A DNA stretch of 64,000 nucleotides from Amycolatopsis sp. NBC_01480 (GCF_036227205.1 NZ_CP109442.1:7316001-7380000); one strand, 5' to 3'; numbered from the stretch's first letter, positions 17,773 through 26,571 are shown. Notes: generated by a model not told the origin, from the letters alone. Numbers and translations: made by a program.

Positions 17773-17874
17773 GGACCGTGGACCTCCCGACTCGGCTGAC
17801 GCTCCACGATCATCGTGCGCGAGGGTGGCCGTCCCGGCATCCGAAGAGGTGATCAATCAGTCCATAGTGGCCGG

Positions 17875-18777
17875 TCACGCGCGGAAGTCCGCACGCACCG
17901 CGCGGTGGTCGCTGCCGTTGGCCGGGAGCACCGCGTCGCCGGTCGTGGTGAGCCCGCGGGCCAGCACGTGGTCGGGGCGGGTGAGCGGGAAGACGGCCGG
18001 CCAGGTGAACCCGAACCCGGTCTTGACCTCGGGGACCGCGGCCGCCAGCGCGTCGAACCGGCGGTCGGTGGACGCGGTGTTGAGGTCGCCGAGCACCAGG
18101 ATCCGCGGCGAACGGTCGGCCTGGAGCAGCCCGGCCAGCTCGTCCAGCGCCCGGTCGCGGGCCGCGGTCTCGCCGAGCCGGATGGAGGCGAGGTGCGCCA
18201 CGTAGACCGTCACCGGCCCGGACGGCAGCCGGACTTGCGTCCGCAGCGCCCGGGCCCAGCCCTGCGCCAGGTCCAGCCGTTCCACCGCGCTGACCGGGTA
18301 TCGGCTCCACAGCCCGACGGTGCCGACGAACGCCTGGTACGGATGCGTCGGGCGCAGCGCCGCGTCGAGAGAGGGGCCGGTGCGCCCGGTCCGCTCCTGG
18401 ACCGCGACGAGGTCGGCGTCCGTGGCGGCCAATGCCTTGGCCGCCGTCCCGGCTTCGGTGTTGCCCGCGCCGATGTTCTGCGTCACCACGCGGAGTCCGC
18501 TCGGCCCGTCGGCGTTGGCAGGCAGCATCGGCGGCACGAAAAGCGCGGCCCACGCGAGTACGGGCGCCAGCAAGGCGATCTGCGCGGGCCGCGAACGCAG
18601 GGCGAAGGCCAGCCCGCCGAGCGGCAGCACCGCGAGGCCGAGCCAGGGCAGGAAACTGTCCACGAGGGTGCCCGCGCCCGCGACGTCGGGCACCAGCCGG
18701 TGGCCGAGCAGCAGCGCCGCGAGGGCGACCGCGAACGCTGCGGGCAGCACGGTGCGGAGGCGTCGGCGGAAGACCAT
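17875..18777 (-). CDS. Membrane-anchored endonuclease/exonuclease/phosphatase-family protein
   Basis: 300 residues. The N-terminal ~90 residues hold three hydrophobic helices (about 10-30, 38-58, 65-85). The rest is an EEP fold on the outer face: QNIGAGNT (about 97-104), the metal ligand Glu in VAVQER, the HLASIR strand, GDLNT and the terminal SDHRAVRADF. Such proteins hydrolyse phosphodiester or phosphate-ester bonds, and secreted members include nucleases and sphingomyelinase-like enzymes; the substrate here is unknown. ATG 18777. It lies 102 bp upstream of the LPXTG gene on the same strand and is divergent from the 18843 regulator. Confidence 0.88.
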   Translation of the reverse strand: MVFRRRLRTVLPAAFAVALAALLLGHRLVPDVAGAGTLVDSFLPWLGLAVLPLGGLAFALRSRPAQIALLAPVLAWAALFVPPMLPANADGPSGLRVVTQNIGAGNTEAGTAAKALAATDADLVAVQERTGRTGPSLDAALRPTHPYQAFVGTVGLWSRYPVSAVERLDLAQGWARALRTQVRLPSGPVTVYVAHLASIRLGETAARDRALDELAGLLQADRSPRILVLGDLNTASTDRRFDALAAAVPEVKTGFGFTWPAVFPLTRPDHVLARGLTTTGDAVLPANGSDHRAVRADFRA

Positions 18778-18842
18778 GCGACCACAGTGGACTCCGTTGA
18801 TGAGAGGTTTCTGAAACCGCCTCGGCTACCCTGGGCCGGGTC

Positions 18843-19550
18843 ATGGACGAACCTCCCGCCGCCCCGCTGGTCCTCGTCGCCGACGACGAGCCCGCGGTGC
18901 GGGCGGCCGTCGCCGACGCCCTCGAAGTGCACTCCTACCGCGTGATCACGGCCGTGGACGGGCCCGGCGCCCTGCACGCGGTGGCCGAGCACGAGCCGGA
19001 CCTGGTCGTGCTCGACGTGCTGATGCCCGGGCTCGACGGCCTCGGCGTCTGCCGGGCGTTGCGCGCCGCGGGCCGCCGGGTGCCGATCCTGGTGCTGACC
19101 GCCCGCGCCGCCGCCGAAGACCGGGTCAGCGGCCTGGACGCGGGCGCCGACGATTACGTCGTGAAGCCGTACCACCTCGGGGAGCTGCTGGCCCGCGTGC
19201 GCGCCCTGCTGCGGCGCAGCGGTGCCGAACCCGGGGCCGAACCGGCCGACGCGCCGCCGCGGATCGCGGACCTGGTGCTGGACCCGGCGTCACGGCAGGG
19301 GCGCCGCGGCGAGCGGACCATCCAGTTCACCGAGACCGAGTTCGCGTTGTTCGAGCTGCTGCTGCGCAACCGCGGCCTGGTGCTGACCCGCGAGGTGATC
19401 ACCGAACGCGTGTGGGGCTACGACTTCGGCCCGGCCAGCAACCCGGTCGAGGTCTACATCCGTTACCTGCGGCGGAAACTCGAGGCCGAGGGCGAGCCGC
19501 GGCTGGTGCACACCGTGCGCGGCGTGGGTTATCAGCTGAGGGAACCGTGA
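18843..19550 (+). CDS. OmpR/PhoB-family response regulator
   Basis: 235 residues. The receiver domain has the acidic pair DD at 14-15, phospho-acceptor Asp58 in LVVLDVLMPG, Thr86 in LVLTAR and Lys108 in VVKPY. The winged helix at the C-terminus has FTETEFALFELLLRN, VYIRYLRRKLE and the closing HTVRGVGYQL typical of MprA/TcrX-like regulators. It overlaps the kinase gene as GTGA at 19547-19550 and is divergent from the EEP phosphoesterase gene. The glycoside hydrolase gene 42 bp after the kinase may be in the same operon. Confidence 0.95.
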   Translation: MDEPPAAPLVLVADDEPAVRAAVADALEVHSYRVITAVDGPGALHAVAEHEPDLVVLDVLMPGLDGLGVCRALRAAGRRVPILVLTARAAAEDRVSGLDAGADDYVVKPYHLGELLARVRALLRRSGAEPGAEPADAPPRIADLVLDPASRQGRRGERTIQFTETEFALFELLLRNRGLVLTREVITERVWGYDFGPASNPVEVYIRYLRRKLEAEGEPRLVHTVRGVGYQLREP

Positions 19551-20857
19551 ACCTGCGCACCCGGCTGGCCGTGCTGGCCGCGCTGTCGGTCGCGGTCGCG
19601 GTGGCCGCGATGGCGTTCGCCGCGTACTTCTTCTTCGACCGCGAGCTCGGCCGCCAGCTCGACGTCAGCCTGACCCGCGAGGCGAACCGGATCCAGCTGC
19701 AGATCAAGCAGGGCGATTGGTACCAGCCGGACGACCTCAGCTGCGAGTGGCTGGCGGCGCCGGCCTGCGCGCAGCTCGTCACGCCCGAGCCGGCCGGCCG
19801 CACGCTGTTCCCGGTCACGCCGGAGGCCCGTGCGGTCGCCGCGGGCAGCCGGGCGGAATTCACCGGAGACGTGCTGTCCGGCGGCCTGGCCCTGCGGGTG
19901 AAAACCGTGCCGGTGCGCCCCGGCGAGGCCCTGCAGGTCGCCGTGCGCTCGGACCAGGTGACGCAGAGCCTCGACCGGATCCGGCGGGTGCTGCTGCTGG
20001 CCGGCGCGGGCGGGGTGGTGCTGGCGTGTGCCTTCGGTTACCTGGTGGCGCGGGCCGGGCTGCGCCCGCTGGCCCGGATCACCGCCGCCAGCCGGCACAT
20101 TGCCCGGACGCGCGACCCGGCGCACCGGATCCCCGTGCGCGGCCGGGACGAGCTGGCCGAGCTGACCCGGCACTTCAACACCATGCTGGCCGCGCTGGAG
20201 GAGTCCCTGGCGGCCCAGCGGCAGCTCGTCGCCGACGCCTCACACGAGCTGAGGACGCCGTTGACCGCCCTGCGCTCGGACATCGACCTGCTCGCCCTCG
20301 ACGGCCGGCTCGGTGACGAGCGGCGAAGGCAGGTGCTGCGCCGGATCGGCGACCAGTTCGAGGAGCTGACCCAGCTGGTCAACGACCTGATCGAGCTGGC
20401 CCGCGGCGACGAACCGCCGCCGGAGGCCGAGGACGTCGCCCTGGAGCAGGTCGTGGGGGAGCGGGTCGAGCTGGCCCGGCGGCACTGGCCGGAGATCACC
20501 TTCACCGCGCGGCTGGCGCCGGTCCTGGTCGCCGGCAGCGCGGAACGGCTCGCCCGCGCGGTGGCGAACCTGCTGGACAACGCGGCGAAGTTCGCCCCGT
20601 CGGGCAGCACCGTGACCGTGGACCTCGCCGACGGACGGCTGAGCGTCCGCGACGAAGGCCCCGGGATCGCCGAGGCGGACCGGCCACGGGTGTTCGACCG
20701 GTTCTACCGCTCGCCCACGGCCCGTGACGTGCCCGGCTCCGGGCTCGGGCTGGCGATCGTCGCCCAGGTCGTGCGGGCGCACCGGGCCCGGATCGAGGTC
20801 GGGTCGCCGCCGGGCGGGGGAGCCGAGTTCACCGTGTGGTTCCCGTCGGCCGGCTGA
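19547..20857 (+). CDS. Sensor histidine kinase, partner of the 18843 regulator
   Basis: 436 residues from GTG 19547, selected because it overlaps the regulator stop. Membrane helix about 6-30, extracytoplasmic sensor region about 31-145 with two Cys (SCEWLAAPAC, a possible disulfide), membrane helix about 147-168, HAMP, HisKA with His233 in ADASHELRTPLT, and an ATPase domain with NLLDNAAKFAP, DEGPGI and GSGLGLAIV. The layout is that of MprB-like envelope-stress kinases. The neighbouring secreted glycoside hydrolase suggests, as inference only, an envelope or carbohydrate-related signal. Confidence 0.95.
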   Translation: MNLRTRLAVLAALSVAVAVAAMAFAAYFFFDRELGRQLDVSLTREANRIQLQIKQGDWYQPDDLSCEWLAAPACAQLVTPEPAGRTLFPVTPEARAVAAGSRAEFTGDVLSGGLALRVKTVPVRPGEALQVAVRSDQVTQSLDRIRRVLLLAGAGGVVLACAFGYLVARAGLRPLARITAASRHIARTRDPAHRIPVRGRDELAELTRHFNTMLAALEESLAAQRQLVADASHELRTPLTALRSDIDLLALDGRLGDERRRQVLRRIGDQFEELTQLVNDLIELARGDEPPPEAEDVALEQVVGERVELARRHWPEITFTARLAPVLVAGSAERLARAVANLLDNAAKFAPSGSTVTVDLADGRLSVRDEGPGIAEADRPRVFDRFYRSPTARDVPGSGLGLAIVAQVVRAHRARIEVGSPPGGGAEFTVWFPSAG

Positions 20858-20898
20858 TCTCATCTGCCGCTCATCTCCGCCGTCCACGGTGGACGTCC

Positions 20899-22815
20899 AT
20901 GAGCGTACGAACGAAAACGGCCGTCGCGGTGGCGGTGGGCTTGATCTTGACGACTGCGGCCCCGGCGGACGCTGGGACGCGCCTCGGCCACGGCGCGCTG
21001 GCGATCCCCGTCTCGGGTGGCGTCGCACTGCTGGACCCCGCCACCCTGCGGGTCGACGCGCGGACCGCCGCCGGGCCGCTGGTGCTCTCCGAAGGGGCCC
21101 AGGAACCGCTGGGGTCACCGGGTCCGGTATCTGTCCACAATGGAACCTACAGCTGGTCCTATCCGGACCGGGGGCTGACCGTTTCGGCCTCGGCGCGCGA
21201 CGGCCGTCTGGTCGTCGACCTGCACGCGAGCGCCGACGGCGACCTGAGCTGGCCCGTCACCGGCACGGACCGCGCCGCGAGCGCCGTGCAGTTCCCCCGT
21301 GGGGAAGGGCTTTCCGTGCCGGTCGCCGACCCGTGGTGGAACGGTCAGCTCGGCGGCACCGACCCGGTGCGCCTGCAGGACCTCAGCATGCCGTTCTGGG
21401 GTTACACCCTCGGCAAGGTCGGCGCCGGGTACGTGGTGCCGACCGACCTCGGCACGAGCCTGCGCTTCGTCTCCACTGCGGGCCGCCTGCACACGGCCAC
21501 GTCTCACCACTTCGCCGCCGCCGATGGCACGGACGGCTACACCGTGGCGTTCAGCATTACGGACGGCTCCCCGGTCGCACCCGCGCTGGACTACCGGCGG
21601 TGGCTGGTGAGCCACGGGCAGCTCGGCAGCCTGGACCGGAAGATCAAGGCGAATCCGGCCGTGGGCAAGCTGATCGGCGCGTTCCACGCCTATCTCTGGG
21701 GTGACGGCCGCAGCGCCGACGCCGTGCGGCAGATGCAGCAGCTCGGCCTCGGCCGGATGTGGCTGGGCTACGACTCCGACGACAGCCCGATGCCCGCCGA
21801 CGCCGTCCGCGCCGCCAAGGACGCCGGCTACCTGGTGGGCCCCTACGACAGCTGGGACAACGCGCAGGACCCGGCGACCGCCGACACCCCGGCCGCGCGC
21901 TGGCCGTCGCCGGTCTGGCCGCAGGCCTGCGTCGAAAACGCCCAAGGGAAGCCGGAAACCGGGTTCGGCGGCCGTGGCTGTTACGTCAGCTCCCAGGCCC
22001 TCGCCGGCGCCGAACCCGCGCACCACTACCTCGCCGGCCGCGTCGCCGCGACGGCCGCGAACGGGGCGGACAGCTACTTCCTCGACGTCGACGCCACCGG
22101 CGAGCTGTTCCGCGATTACAGCGCCGACCACTCGATGACCGAGGCGCAGGACCGGGCGAACCGCTTGTCCCGCATGGCGAAGCTGAGCGGGCAGTTCGTG
22201 CTGGGCTCGGAAAGCGCCGGCGCCTGGGCGAACCAGGTGCTGGCCTTCAGCCATGGCTCCAGCACCCCGGTCGCGGACGGGCTGTGGGCCGCGGAGCGCG
22301 ACAAGGACGCTTGGGGCACCTACTGGCCGCCCGCGCGTCCCGGCTTCTTCTTCAAGCCGGCCACGATCTCCGCCGATCTCGCGAAGGCGATGTTCGACCC
22401 GCGCTACCGCGTGCCCCTGTACGAGACGGTGCTGCACGATTCGGTGATCAGCCTCGACCGCTGGGAGCTGCCGCTGGACAAGCTGCCCGCGCAGCGCGCC
22501 ACCCGGATCCTGCTCGCGATGCTCTACAACACCCCGCTCAACCTCGCGCTGGACCGTCAGGCGCTGACTGAGGAAGGTTCGGAATTGGCTTCACTGCAAC
22601 GTTTCTTCGCCGGTATCCAGGCGGCGGCGGGCACGAAGGCGATGACGGGCTTCCGCACGCTGTCCGGTGACGGGCGCGTGCAGCAGACCACCTTCGGCGA
22701 GCACGCGCTGGTCGTCACGGCGAACTTCGGCAGCACCGCGTTCGACGGCCTGCCCGGCGGTTGTGTTTCGGCTGAGCAGCCCGGTCAGCCCGCGCAACGG
22801 CTGTGTCCTGCTTGA
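20899..22815 (+). CDS. Secreted glycoside hydrolase-like protein (GH101/GH129-like)
   Basis: 638 residues from ATG 20899, the codon directly before a signal peptide (VRTKTAVAVAVGLILTTAAP, then ADAG). An N-terminal beta region is followed by a barrel-like core with VGKLIGAFHAYLWGDG, WLGYDSDD and the acidic motif SYFLDVDATGE, a plausible catalytic segment. The C-terminal part has LLAMLYNTPLNLALDR. The pattern resembles the clan of endo-alpha-N-acetylgalactosaminidases (GH101/GH129-like), but the exact family is not certain. It probably acts on extracellular glycans and lies 41 bp after the histidine kinase gene. Its stop and that of the convergent marR gene form one TGATCA. Confidence 0.7.
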   Translation: MSVRTKTAVAVAVGLILTTAAPADAGTRLGHGALAIPVSGGVALLDPATLRVDARTAAGPLVLSEGAQEPLGSPGPVSVHNGTYSWSYPDRGLTVSASARDGRLVVDLHASADGDLSWPVTGTDRAASAVQFPRGEGLSVPVADPWWNGQLGGTDPVRLQDLSMPFWGYTLGKVGAGYVVPTDLGTSLRFVSTAGRLHTATSHHFAAADGTDGYTVAFSITDGSPVAPALDYRRWLVSHGQLGSLDRKIKANPAVGKLIGAFHAYLWGDGRSADAVRQMQQLGLGRMWLGYDSDDSPMPADAVRAAKDAGYLVGPYDSWDNAQDPATADTPAARWPSPVWPQACVENAQGKPETGFGGRGCYVSSQALAGAEPAHHYLAGRVAATAANGADSYFLDVDATGELFRDYSADHSMTEAQDRANRLSRMAKLSGQFVLGSESAGAWANQVLAFSHGSSTPVADGLWAAERDKDAWGTYWPPARPGFFFKPATISADLAKAMFDPRYRVPLYETVLHDSVISLDRWELPLDKLPAQRATRILLAMLYNTPLNLALDRQALTEEGSELASLQRFFAGIQAAAGTKAMTGFRTLSGDGRVQQTTFGEHALVVTANFGSTAFDGLPGGCVSAEQPGQPAQRLCPA

Positions 22816-23352
22816 TCAGCCGTGCTTCCGTGGCGGGGCTTGGGGAGCTTCGAGCTGGGCGAGCCAGGTGGTGAGCACCTGCTCCAGCTGCCCGGCGTCG
22901 CCCGGGGCGAGGTCGTCGACGAGGCGGCGCTCGTTGTGCATGTGGGCGGTGAAGGCGGTGTCGATCAGCTCGCGGCCGGCTGGGGTCAGCGCGACCACCC
23001 GGCCGCGCCCGTCGGCGGTGCTGGGGCGGCGGGTGACCAGGCCGGCGCGTTCGAGCCGGTCGATCCGCTTCGTCATGGCGCCGGTGGTGACCATGGTGAA
23101 CGCGGCCAGCTCGCCGGGCGCGCGCTCGAACGGGTCCCCGGCGCGGCGGAGCGCGGCCAGCACGTCGAACTCGCCTTCGCTGAGCCCGTAACGGCTGTAC
23201 ACGACGCAGAGCTGGGCGGTCAGCAGTGAGGCGACGCGGTGCAGCCGGCCGATCACCCCCTGCGGGCTGACGTCGAGGTCGGGGCGTTCGCGTGCCCATT
23301 CGGCCTGGATGCGGGCGACGTGGTCGAGCAGCGGTTCGGTCACCCGCCCCAT
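22816..23352 (-). CDS. MarR-family transcriptional regulator
   Basis: 178 residues from ATG 23352. Longer reading would cross the operator region and the start of the divergent gene. The winged helix covers about residues 40-130: YGLSEGEFDVLAALRRAG, the recognition helix TMVTTGAMTKRIDRLERAGL, and the wing RRPSTADGRGRVVALTPAG. The C-terminal helix with the leading N-terminal helices forms the dimer. It is divergent from an EamA exporter with only 31 bp between start codons. That space contains two matched palindromes, so it very likely represses both itself and the exporter. Confidence 0.93.
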   Translation of the reverse strand: MGRVTEPLLDHVARIQAEWARERPDLDVSPQGVIGRLHRVASLLTAQLCVVYSRYGLSEGEFDVLAALRRAGDPFERAPGELAAFTMVTTGAMTKRIDRLERAGLVTRRPSTADGRGRVVALTPAGRELIDTAFTAHMHNERRLVDDLAPGDAGQLEQVLTTWLAQLEAPQAPPRKHG

Positions 23353-23354
23353 GG

Positions 23355-23394
23355 TAGCTTCCCGGGAAGGTATTGTAGCTTCCATGGAAGCTAC
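23355..23394. promoter_or_regulatory. Twin MarR operators overlapping both start regions
   Basis: A perfect 20-bp palindrome GTAGCTTCCATGGAAGCTAC at 23375-23394 contains the ATG of the exporter gene (23384). A one-mismatch 18-bp palindrome with the same TAGCTTCC half-site lies at 23355-23372, directly before the marR start. Their centres are 21 bp apart, two helical turns, so two dimers would bind on the same face of the DNA. Confidence 0.85.
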
Positions 23395-24397
23395 CTTGCG
23401 GTGGAGCCTGGTCACCGCCGTCGCGCCGATCGCCTGGGGCACCAACTACTTCGTCACCCACGAGCTCCTGCCGCCCGGGCTGCCGCTGTATGGCGCGGTC
23501 CTGCGGGCACTGCCGGCCGGACTGCTCCTGCTCGCGGTGCGCCGGCGGCGGCCGCACGGGTCGTGGTGGTGGAAGTCGCTGGTGCTGGGCGCGTTGAACA
23601 CCAGCGCGTTCTTCACGCTCATCTACGTTTCCGCGCAGGCGCTCCCGACCAGCCTGGCGTCCATGATCATGGCCACCTCCCCGGTGGTGCTGATGCTGCT
23701 GGCCTGGCTGCTGGTGGCCGAGCGGCCGACGGTGCTCGCGCTGGCCGGGGCGGTGATCGGCATCGCCGGGGCCTGCCTGATGCTGCTGACCGCGGCGGTG
23801 CGGGTCGACGCGCTCGGCGTCGCCGCGTCGGTGGGCGCGATGACGCTGTCCTCGGTCGGGTACATCCTGGCGAAACGGTGGTCGGGCGAGGTGGACGTGA
23901 TCGCGTCGACCTCCTGGCAGCTCATCGCGGGCAGCCTGCTGCTGATCCCGCCGGCGGTCGTGGTGGAGGGCGCGCCGCCGGCGCTGACCGGGGACATGCT
24001 GCTCGGGTTCGGCTACGTCACCGTGGTGGCCACCGCGCTCGCGTTCGCCGCCTGGTTCACCGGGCTGAAGCACCTGCCCGCCGCGTCCGTCGGCCTGATC
24101 GGGCTGCTCAATCCCGTCACCGGGGTGCTGCTGGGCACGCTGCTGGCCGGTGACACGCTGACCGGGCAACAGCTCGGCGGCATCGCGCTGGTGCTGGCCG
24201 GGCTGGTGCTCGGACAGCCGGTCATCAGCCGCTTTCGCCGTCGCGCCGCCGGTTCCCGTCCGGCCGTCCTGAGTGGACGGTCTGAGCGAGCGCGTCCTCC
24301 AGCGCCGCCCGCGCGCCCCGCAGGGCCAGCCGCAGCTGATCCGGCTTGCGGCGGATCTGGGCCAGCAGGAGGCCGCCCTGGATCGCGGCCATGGTGA
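23384..24397 (+). CDS. EamA/DMT-family transporter
   Basis: 337 residues from ATG 23384. Ten hydrophobic helices in two EamA halves (about 8-125 and 135-280), with family features such as IAWGTNYFVTHELLP at the start, PTSLASMIMATSPVVLMLLAW and SVGLIGLLNPVTGVLLG. It probably exports a small metabolite or amino acid. It is divergent from a marR gene and embedded in its operator, so it is likely MarR-repressed. The last ~45 residues after VISRFRRR are Pro/Ala/Gly-rich and lie antisense to a tetR-like fossil, suggesting the original stop was lost. Confidence 0.9.
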   Translation: MEATLRWSLVTAVAPIAWGTNYFVTHELLPPGLPLYGAVLRALPAGLLLLAVRRRRPHGSWWWKSLVLGALNTSAFFTLIYVSAQALPTSLASMIMATSPVVLMLLAWLLVAERPTVLALAGAVIGIAGACLMLLTAAVRVDALGVAASVGAMTLSSVGYILAKRWSGEVDVIASTSWQLIAGSLLLIPPAVVVEGAPPALTGDMLLGFGYVTVVATALAFAAWFTGLKHLPAASVGLIGLLNPVTGVLLGTLLAGDTLTGQQLGGIALVLAGLVLGQPVISRFRRRAAGSRPAVLSGRSERARPPAPPARPAGPAAADPACGGSGPAGGRPGSRPW

Positions 24398-24425
24398 GGT
24401 CGGCCGGCCTGGCCAACGCTTTGCG
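24225..24425 (-). pseudogene. Fragment resembling the C-terminus of a TetR regulator
   Basis: On the minus strand the translation RPADLTMAAIQGGLLLAQIRR, continuing to ALRGARAALEDAL and ending at the stop at 24225, resembles the ligand-domain end of TetR proteins. No DNA-binding domain precedes it; instead the sequence abuts an amidohydrolase fragment on the other strand at about 24420. It overlaps the 3' end of the transporter gene. It appears to be the remaining tail of a deleted gene. Confidence 0.5.
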
Positions 24426-24739
24426 CTCGGTCGGCCGGCTCCGCGCCGCCGGCGTCGAGCTGCTGGCCGGCACCGACGCGGCCCACCTCGGCGCCCCGGG
24501 CCTGGCCCACGGCGCCAGCCTGCACGACGAGCTGCGCCTGCTGGAGGCCGGCGGGCTGACCCCGCTCGAGGCCCTCGCCTCGCCGGCCCGCGGACCGCTT
24601 CGGCCTCACCGACCGCGGCTGGATCGAGCCCGGCGCCGCGGCGGACTTGGTGCTGGTGGACGGTGACCCGACTACGCGGCTTTCCGCGACGTTGAATACC
24701 CGTGCGGTGTGGCGGCGGGGGCGTCGGCTGGCTTCTTAG
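24425..24739 (+). pseudogene. Frameshifted C-terminal fragment of an amidohydrolase
   Basis: The plus strand reads GVELLAGTDAAHLGAPGLAH and DELRLLEAGGLTPLEALA in one frame. After about 24590 a second frame gives RFGLTDRGWIEPGAAADLVL and VDGDPTTRLSATLNTRAVWR, ending at the TAG at 24737-24739. Together these are the last ~100 residues of an imidazolonepropionase/amidohydrolase-type enzyme (metal-binding GTDAA, then the closing beta domain). The N-terminus is missing and the frame is broken, so it cannot be functional. Confidence 0.75.
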
Positions 24740-24747
24740 CTGCGGGT

Positions 24748-25407
24748 TCAGGCCTGTCGTTCGACTTCGGGCCGGACTTCGGTCATCAGGGCGTCGATTT
24801 TCGTTGCGGGCCAGCCGAAACCCCATTCCTTGCCGTCGTGTTTGGGGTAGAGGGTGACCAGGCCGAAGGTGGTGGGCGTCAGCCAATAGCAGACGCTGGC
24901 CTCGACGGCGAGCGGGCCGCCCTGGGCCACGGTTTCCTGGCAGACGGCGGACCCGCCGTGGGCTCCGGCGGTGCCGGGCACGCCGGTCACGGTGAGCCGG
25001 TCGCCGGTGCCGTCGACGCGGGTTTGCGGTGCGGCGCCGTAAATCGCGAGCATCTTGTGCGGGTCGAAGCCCCGGCCGTTGACGCCGAGCACGACGAGCC
25101 AGGCGTCGTCGGCGCTGTCGTCGTAGAGGGCGTGGACCGGGGTGCCGGACACGCCCGCGTCGGAGGTCGCTTGGGTGAGGGCTTTGGTCATCTGCGCGGC
25201 TGCGGCGCTGGTCGGGTTCGGCACGATCGGGTCGCCGTGCACGGTGGCGGGCGGGGCGAGCACGTACGTCGGGGTGGCGGCGGCCTGCTCGGTGATGGGT
25301 CGGCCTGGCGTGGTTCCCGGTCCGCATGCGACGAGGGCAGCGGTGGTGAGTAGGGCAACGACGGCGAGCGCGGGGCGCGACAGGTGAATTCCGGACACGG
25401 CGGTCAT
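24748..25407 (-). CDS. Hypothetical lipoprotein
   Basis: 219 residues with a lipoprotein signal: hydrophobic core about 12-25 and lipobox LVAC with lipidated Cys28. The mature part is a soluble alpha/beta domain with two further Cys (SAVCQETVAQGG and VEASVCYWL) that could pair. No family was recognised; a periplasmic-side binding or regulatory role is possible but unsupported. ATG 25407 is divergent from the LysR gene, whose start lies 41-80 bp away, and its 3' end faces the amidohydrolase fossil. Confidence 0.75.
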   Translation of the reverse strand: MTAVSGIHLSRPALAVVALLTTAALVACGPGTTPGRPITEQAAATPTYVLAPPATVHGDPIVPNPTSAAAAQMTKALTQATSDAGVSGTPVHALYDDSADDAWLVVLGVNGRGFDPHKMLAIYGAAPQTRVDGTGDRLTVTGVPGTAGAHGGSAVCQETVAQGGPLAVEASVCYWLTPTTFGLVTLYPKHDGKEWGFGWPATKIDALMTEVRPEVERQA

Positions 25408-25487
25408 TCTGCGGCGCGGACCGGCGCGGTCGGTATCAAGCAGGACTGATGGAGGTGTTCAGCATTGCTGTAGGGAAGACTGGCCGC

Positions 25488-26567
25488 GTGGATCCACGAA
25501 GACTGGTCGTGCTCGCCGCCGTCGCCGATGAGGGCGGGGTCGGCCCGGCCGCCCGCGCGCTGGGGCACACGCCGAGTGCGGTGTCGCAGCAGCTCAGCCG
25601 CCTGGAGCGGGAGGCGGGCGTGCCGCTCGTGGACCGCTCCGGCCCGCACGCGTCGCTCACCGAGGCCGGTCACCTCCTCGCCGAACACGGCCGCCGAGTC
25701 GACCGGGTACTCGCCGACGCAGCGGGCGCCCTGGGCGCCTGGACCGGCGCGGCTGCGGGCCGGGTGGTGCTGGGCGTGCCCCCGAGCGCGATCGCGGCGG
25801 TGGTCGGGTCTGCGCTGCCCGAGCTGGCCGAGCGGTACCCGGAGGTCGAGCCGGTGGTGGTGGAGGTCGACGCCGCCGAGGGCGTCGCTCCTTTGCGGTC
25901 CGGCCGAGTAGACGCCCTCCTGCTGGGCGACGACCGCGACACCGCGACCGTCCTGCCACCGCGAACGGTCGCCACGGTGCTGGTTGAGGACGAGTACCGG
26001 GTGGTGGTGCCTGCAGGCTGGACGTCGGCGACCGGACTGGACCATCGGCGGCCGATCACCGGCCCGGCTGCGGCGGCGAGGCTGGACCGGCGACAGCCGA
26101 TCACCGACCCGGCCGCAGCGGTAGGGCCGGACCATCAGCCGGGGACGCCCGACCCGGTGGCAGACCTGGACCATCAGCCGTGGATCGTCGGGCCGGTCGA
26201 GTCAGCGCACGGCCGCGCGTTCGCCCGGTTCATCTCGGCGCATGGCCTCACGCCCGCGCGCACCCACGTGGCAGCCCAGCCGTGGACCACCCGGGCGATG
26301 CTTGCGGCGGGTCTCGGCGCGGCGGTGCTGCCGCAGTTCACCGCGGTTCGCACGCCGGGGGTGGTGGTGTGCGAGTTCGACGTGCCGGGCTCCTTCGTGC
26401 TGCGGATGGTGCGGCGCCAGGGCCGTCCGGGTCCGGTGCCCGCGGTGGAAGCGGCGGTGGCCGCCGTCCGCGCCGCGGTCCTGCACGCAGCCGAGGATTA
26501 CGCCGATTCCGGCACCGCCCCACGCGATCCCGTGGTCACCCGGCTGCGGGATCCGAGTGAGCGGTGA
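25488..26567 (+). CDS. LysR-family transcriptional regulator with expanded effector domain
   Basis: 359 residues from GTG 25488 (VDPRRLVVLAAVADEGG, the normal LysR start); ATG 25449 would add 13 residues. The helix-turn-helix spans about 1-60 (GPAARALGHTPSAVSQQLSR and LERE). The substrate-binding domain runs from about 88 and is interrupted by a run of 15-residue repeats (LDHRRPITGPAAAAR, LDRRQPITDPAAAVG and shorter versions) directly before the native-looking LDHQPWIVGPVESAH. This expansion makes it ~50 residues longer than typical. It is divergent from the lipoprotein gene, a possible target, and ends four bases from the convergent XRE gene. Confidence 0.88.
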   Translation: MDPRRLVVLAAVADEGGVGPAARALGHTPSAVSQQLSRLEREAGVPLVDRSGPHASLTEAGHLLAEHGRRVDRVLADAAGALGAWTGAAAGRVVLGVPPSAIAAVVGSALPELAERYPEVEPVVVEVDAAEGVAPLRSGRVDALLLGDDRDTATVLPPRTVATVLVEDEYRVVVPAGWTSATGLDHRRPITGPAAAARLDRRQPITDPAAAVGPDHQPGTPDPVADLDHQPWIVGPVESAHGRAFARFISAHGLTPARTHVAAQPWTTRAMLAAGLGAAVLPQFTAVRTPGVVVCEFDVPGSFVLRMVRRQGRPGPVPAVEAAVAAVRAAVLHAAEDYADSGTAPRDPVVTRLRDPSER

Positions 26568-26571
26568 GTGT

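Noticed and set aside
13972..17799. 1275-residue plus-strand frame opposite the LPXTG protein
   Set aside because: Arg/Gly/Val-rich composition, no domains, exactly complementary to the repeat protein.
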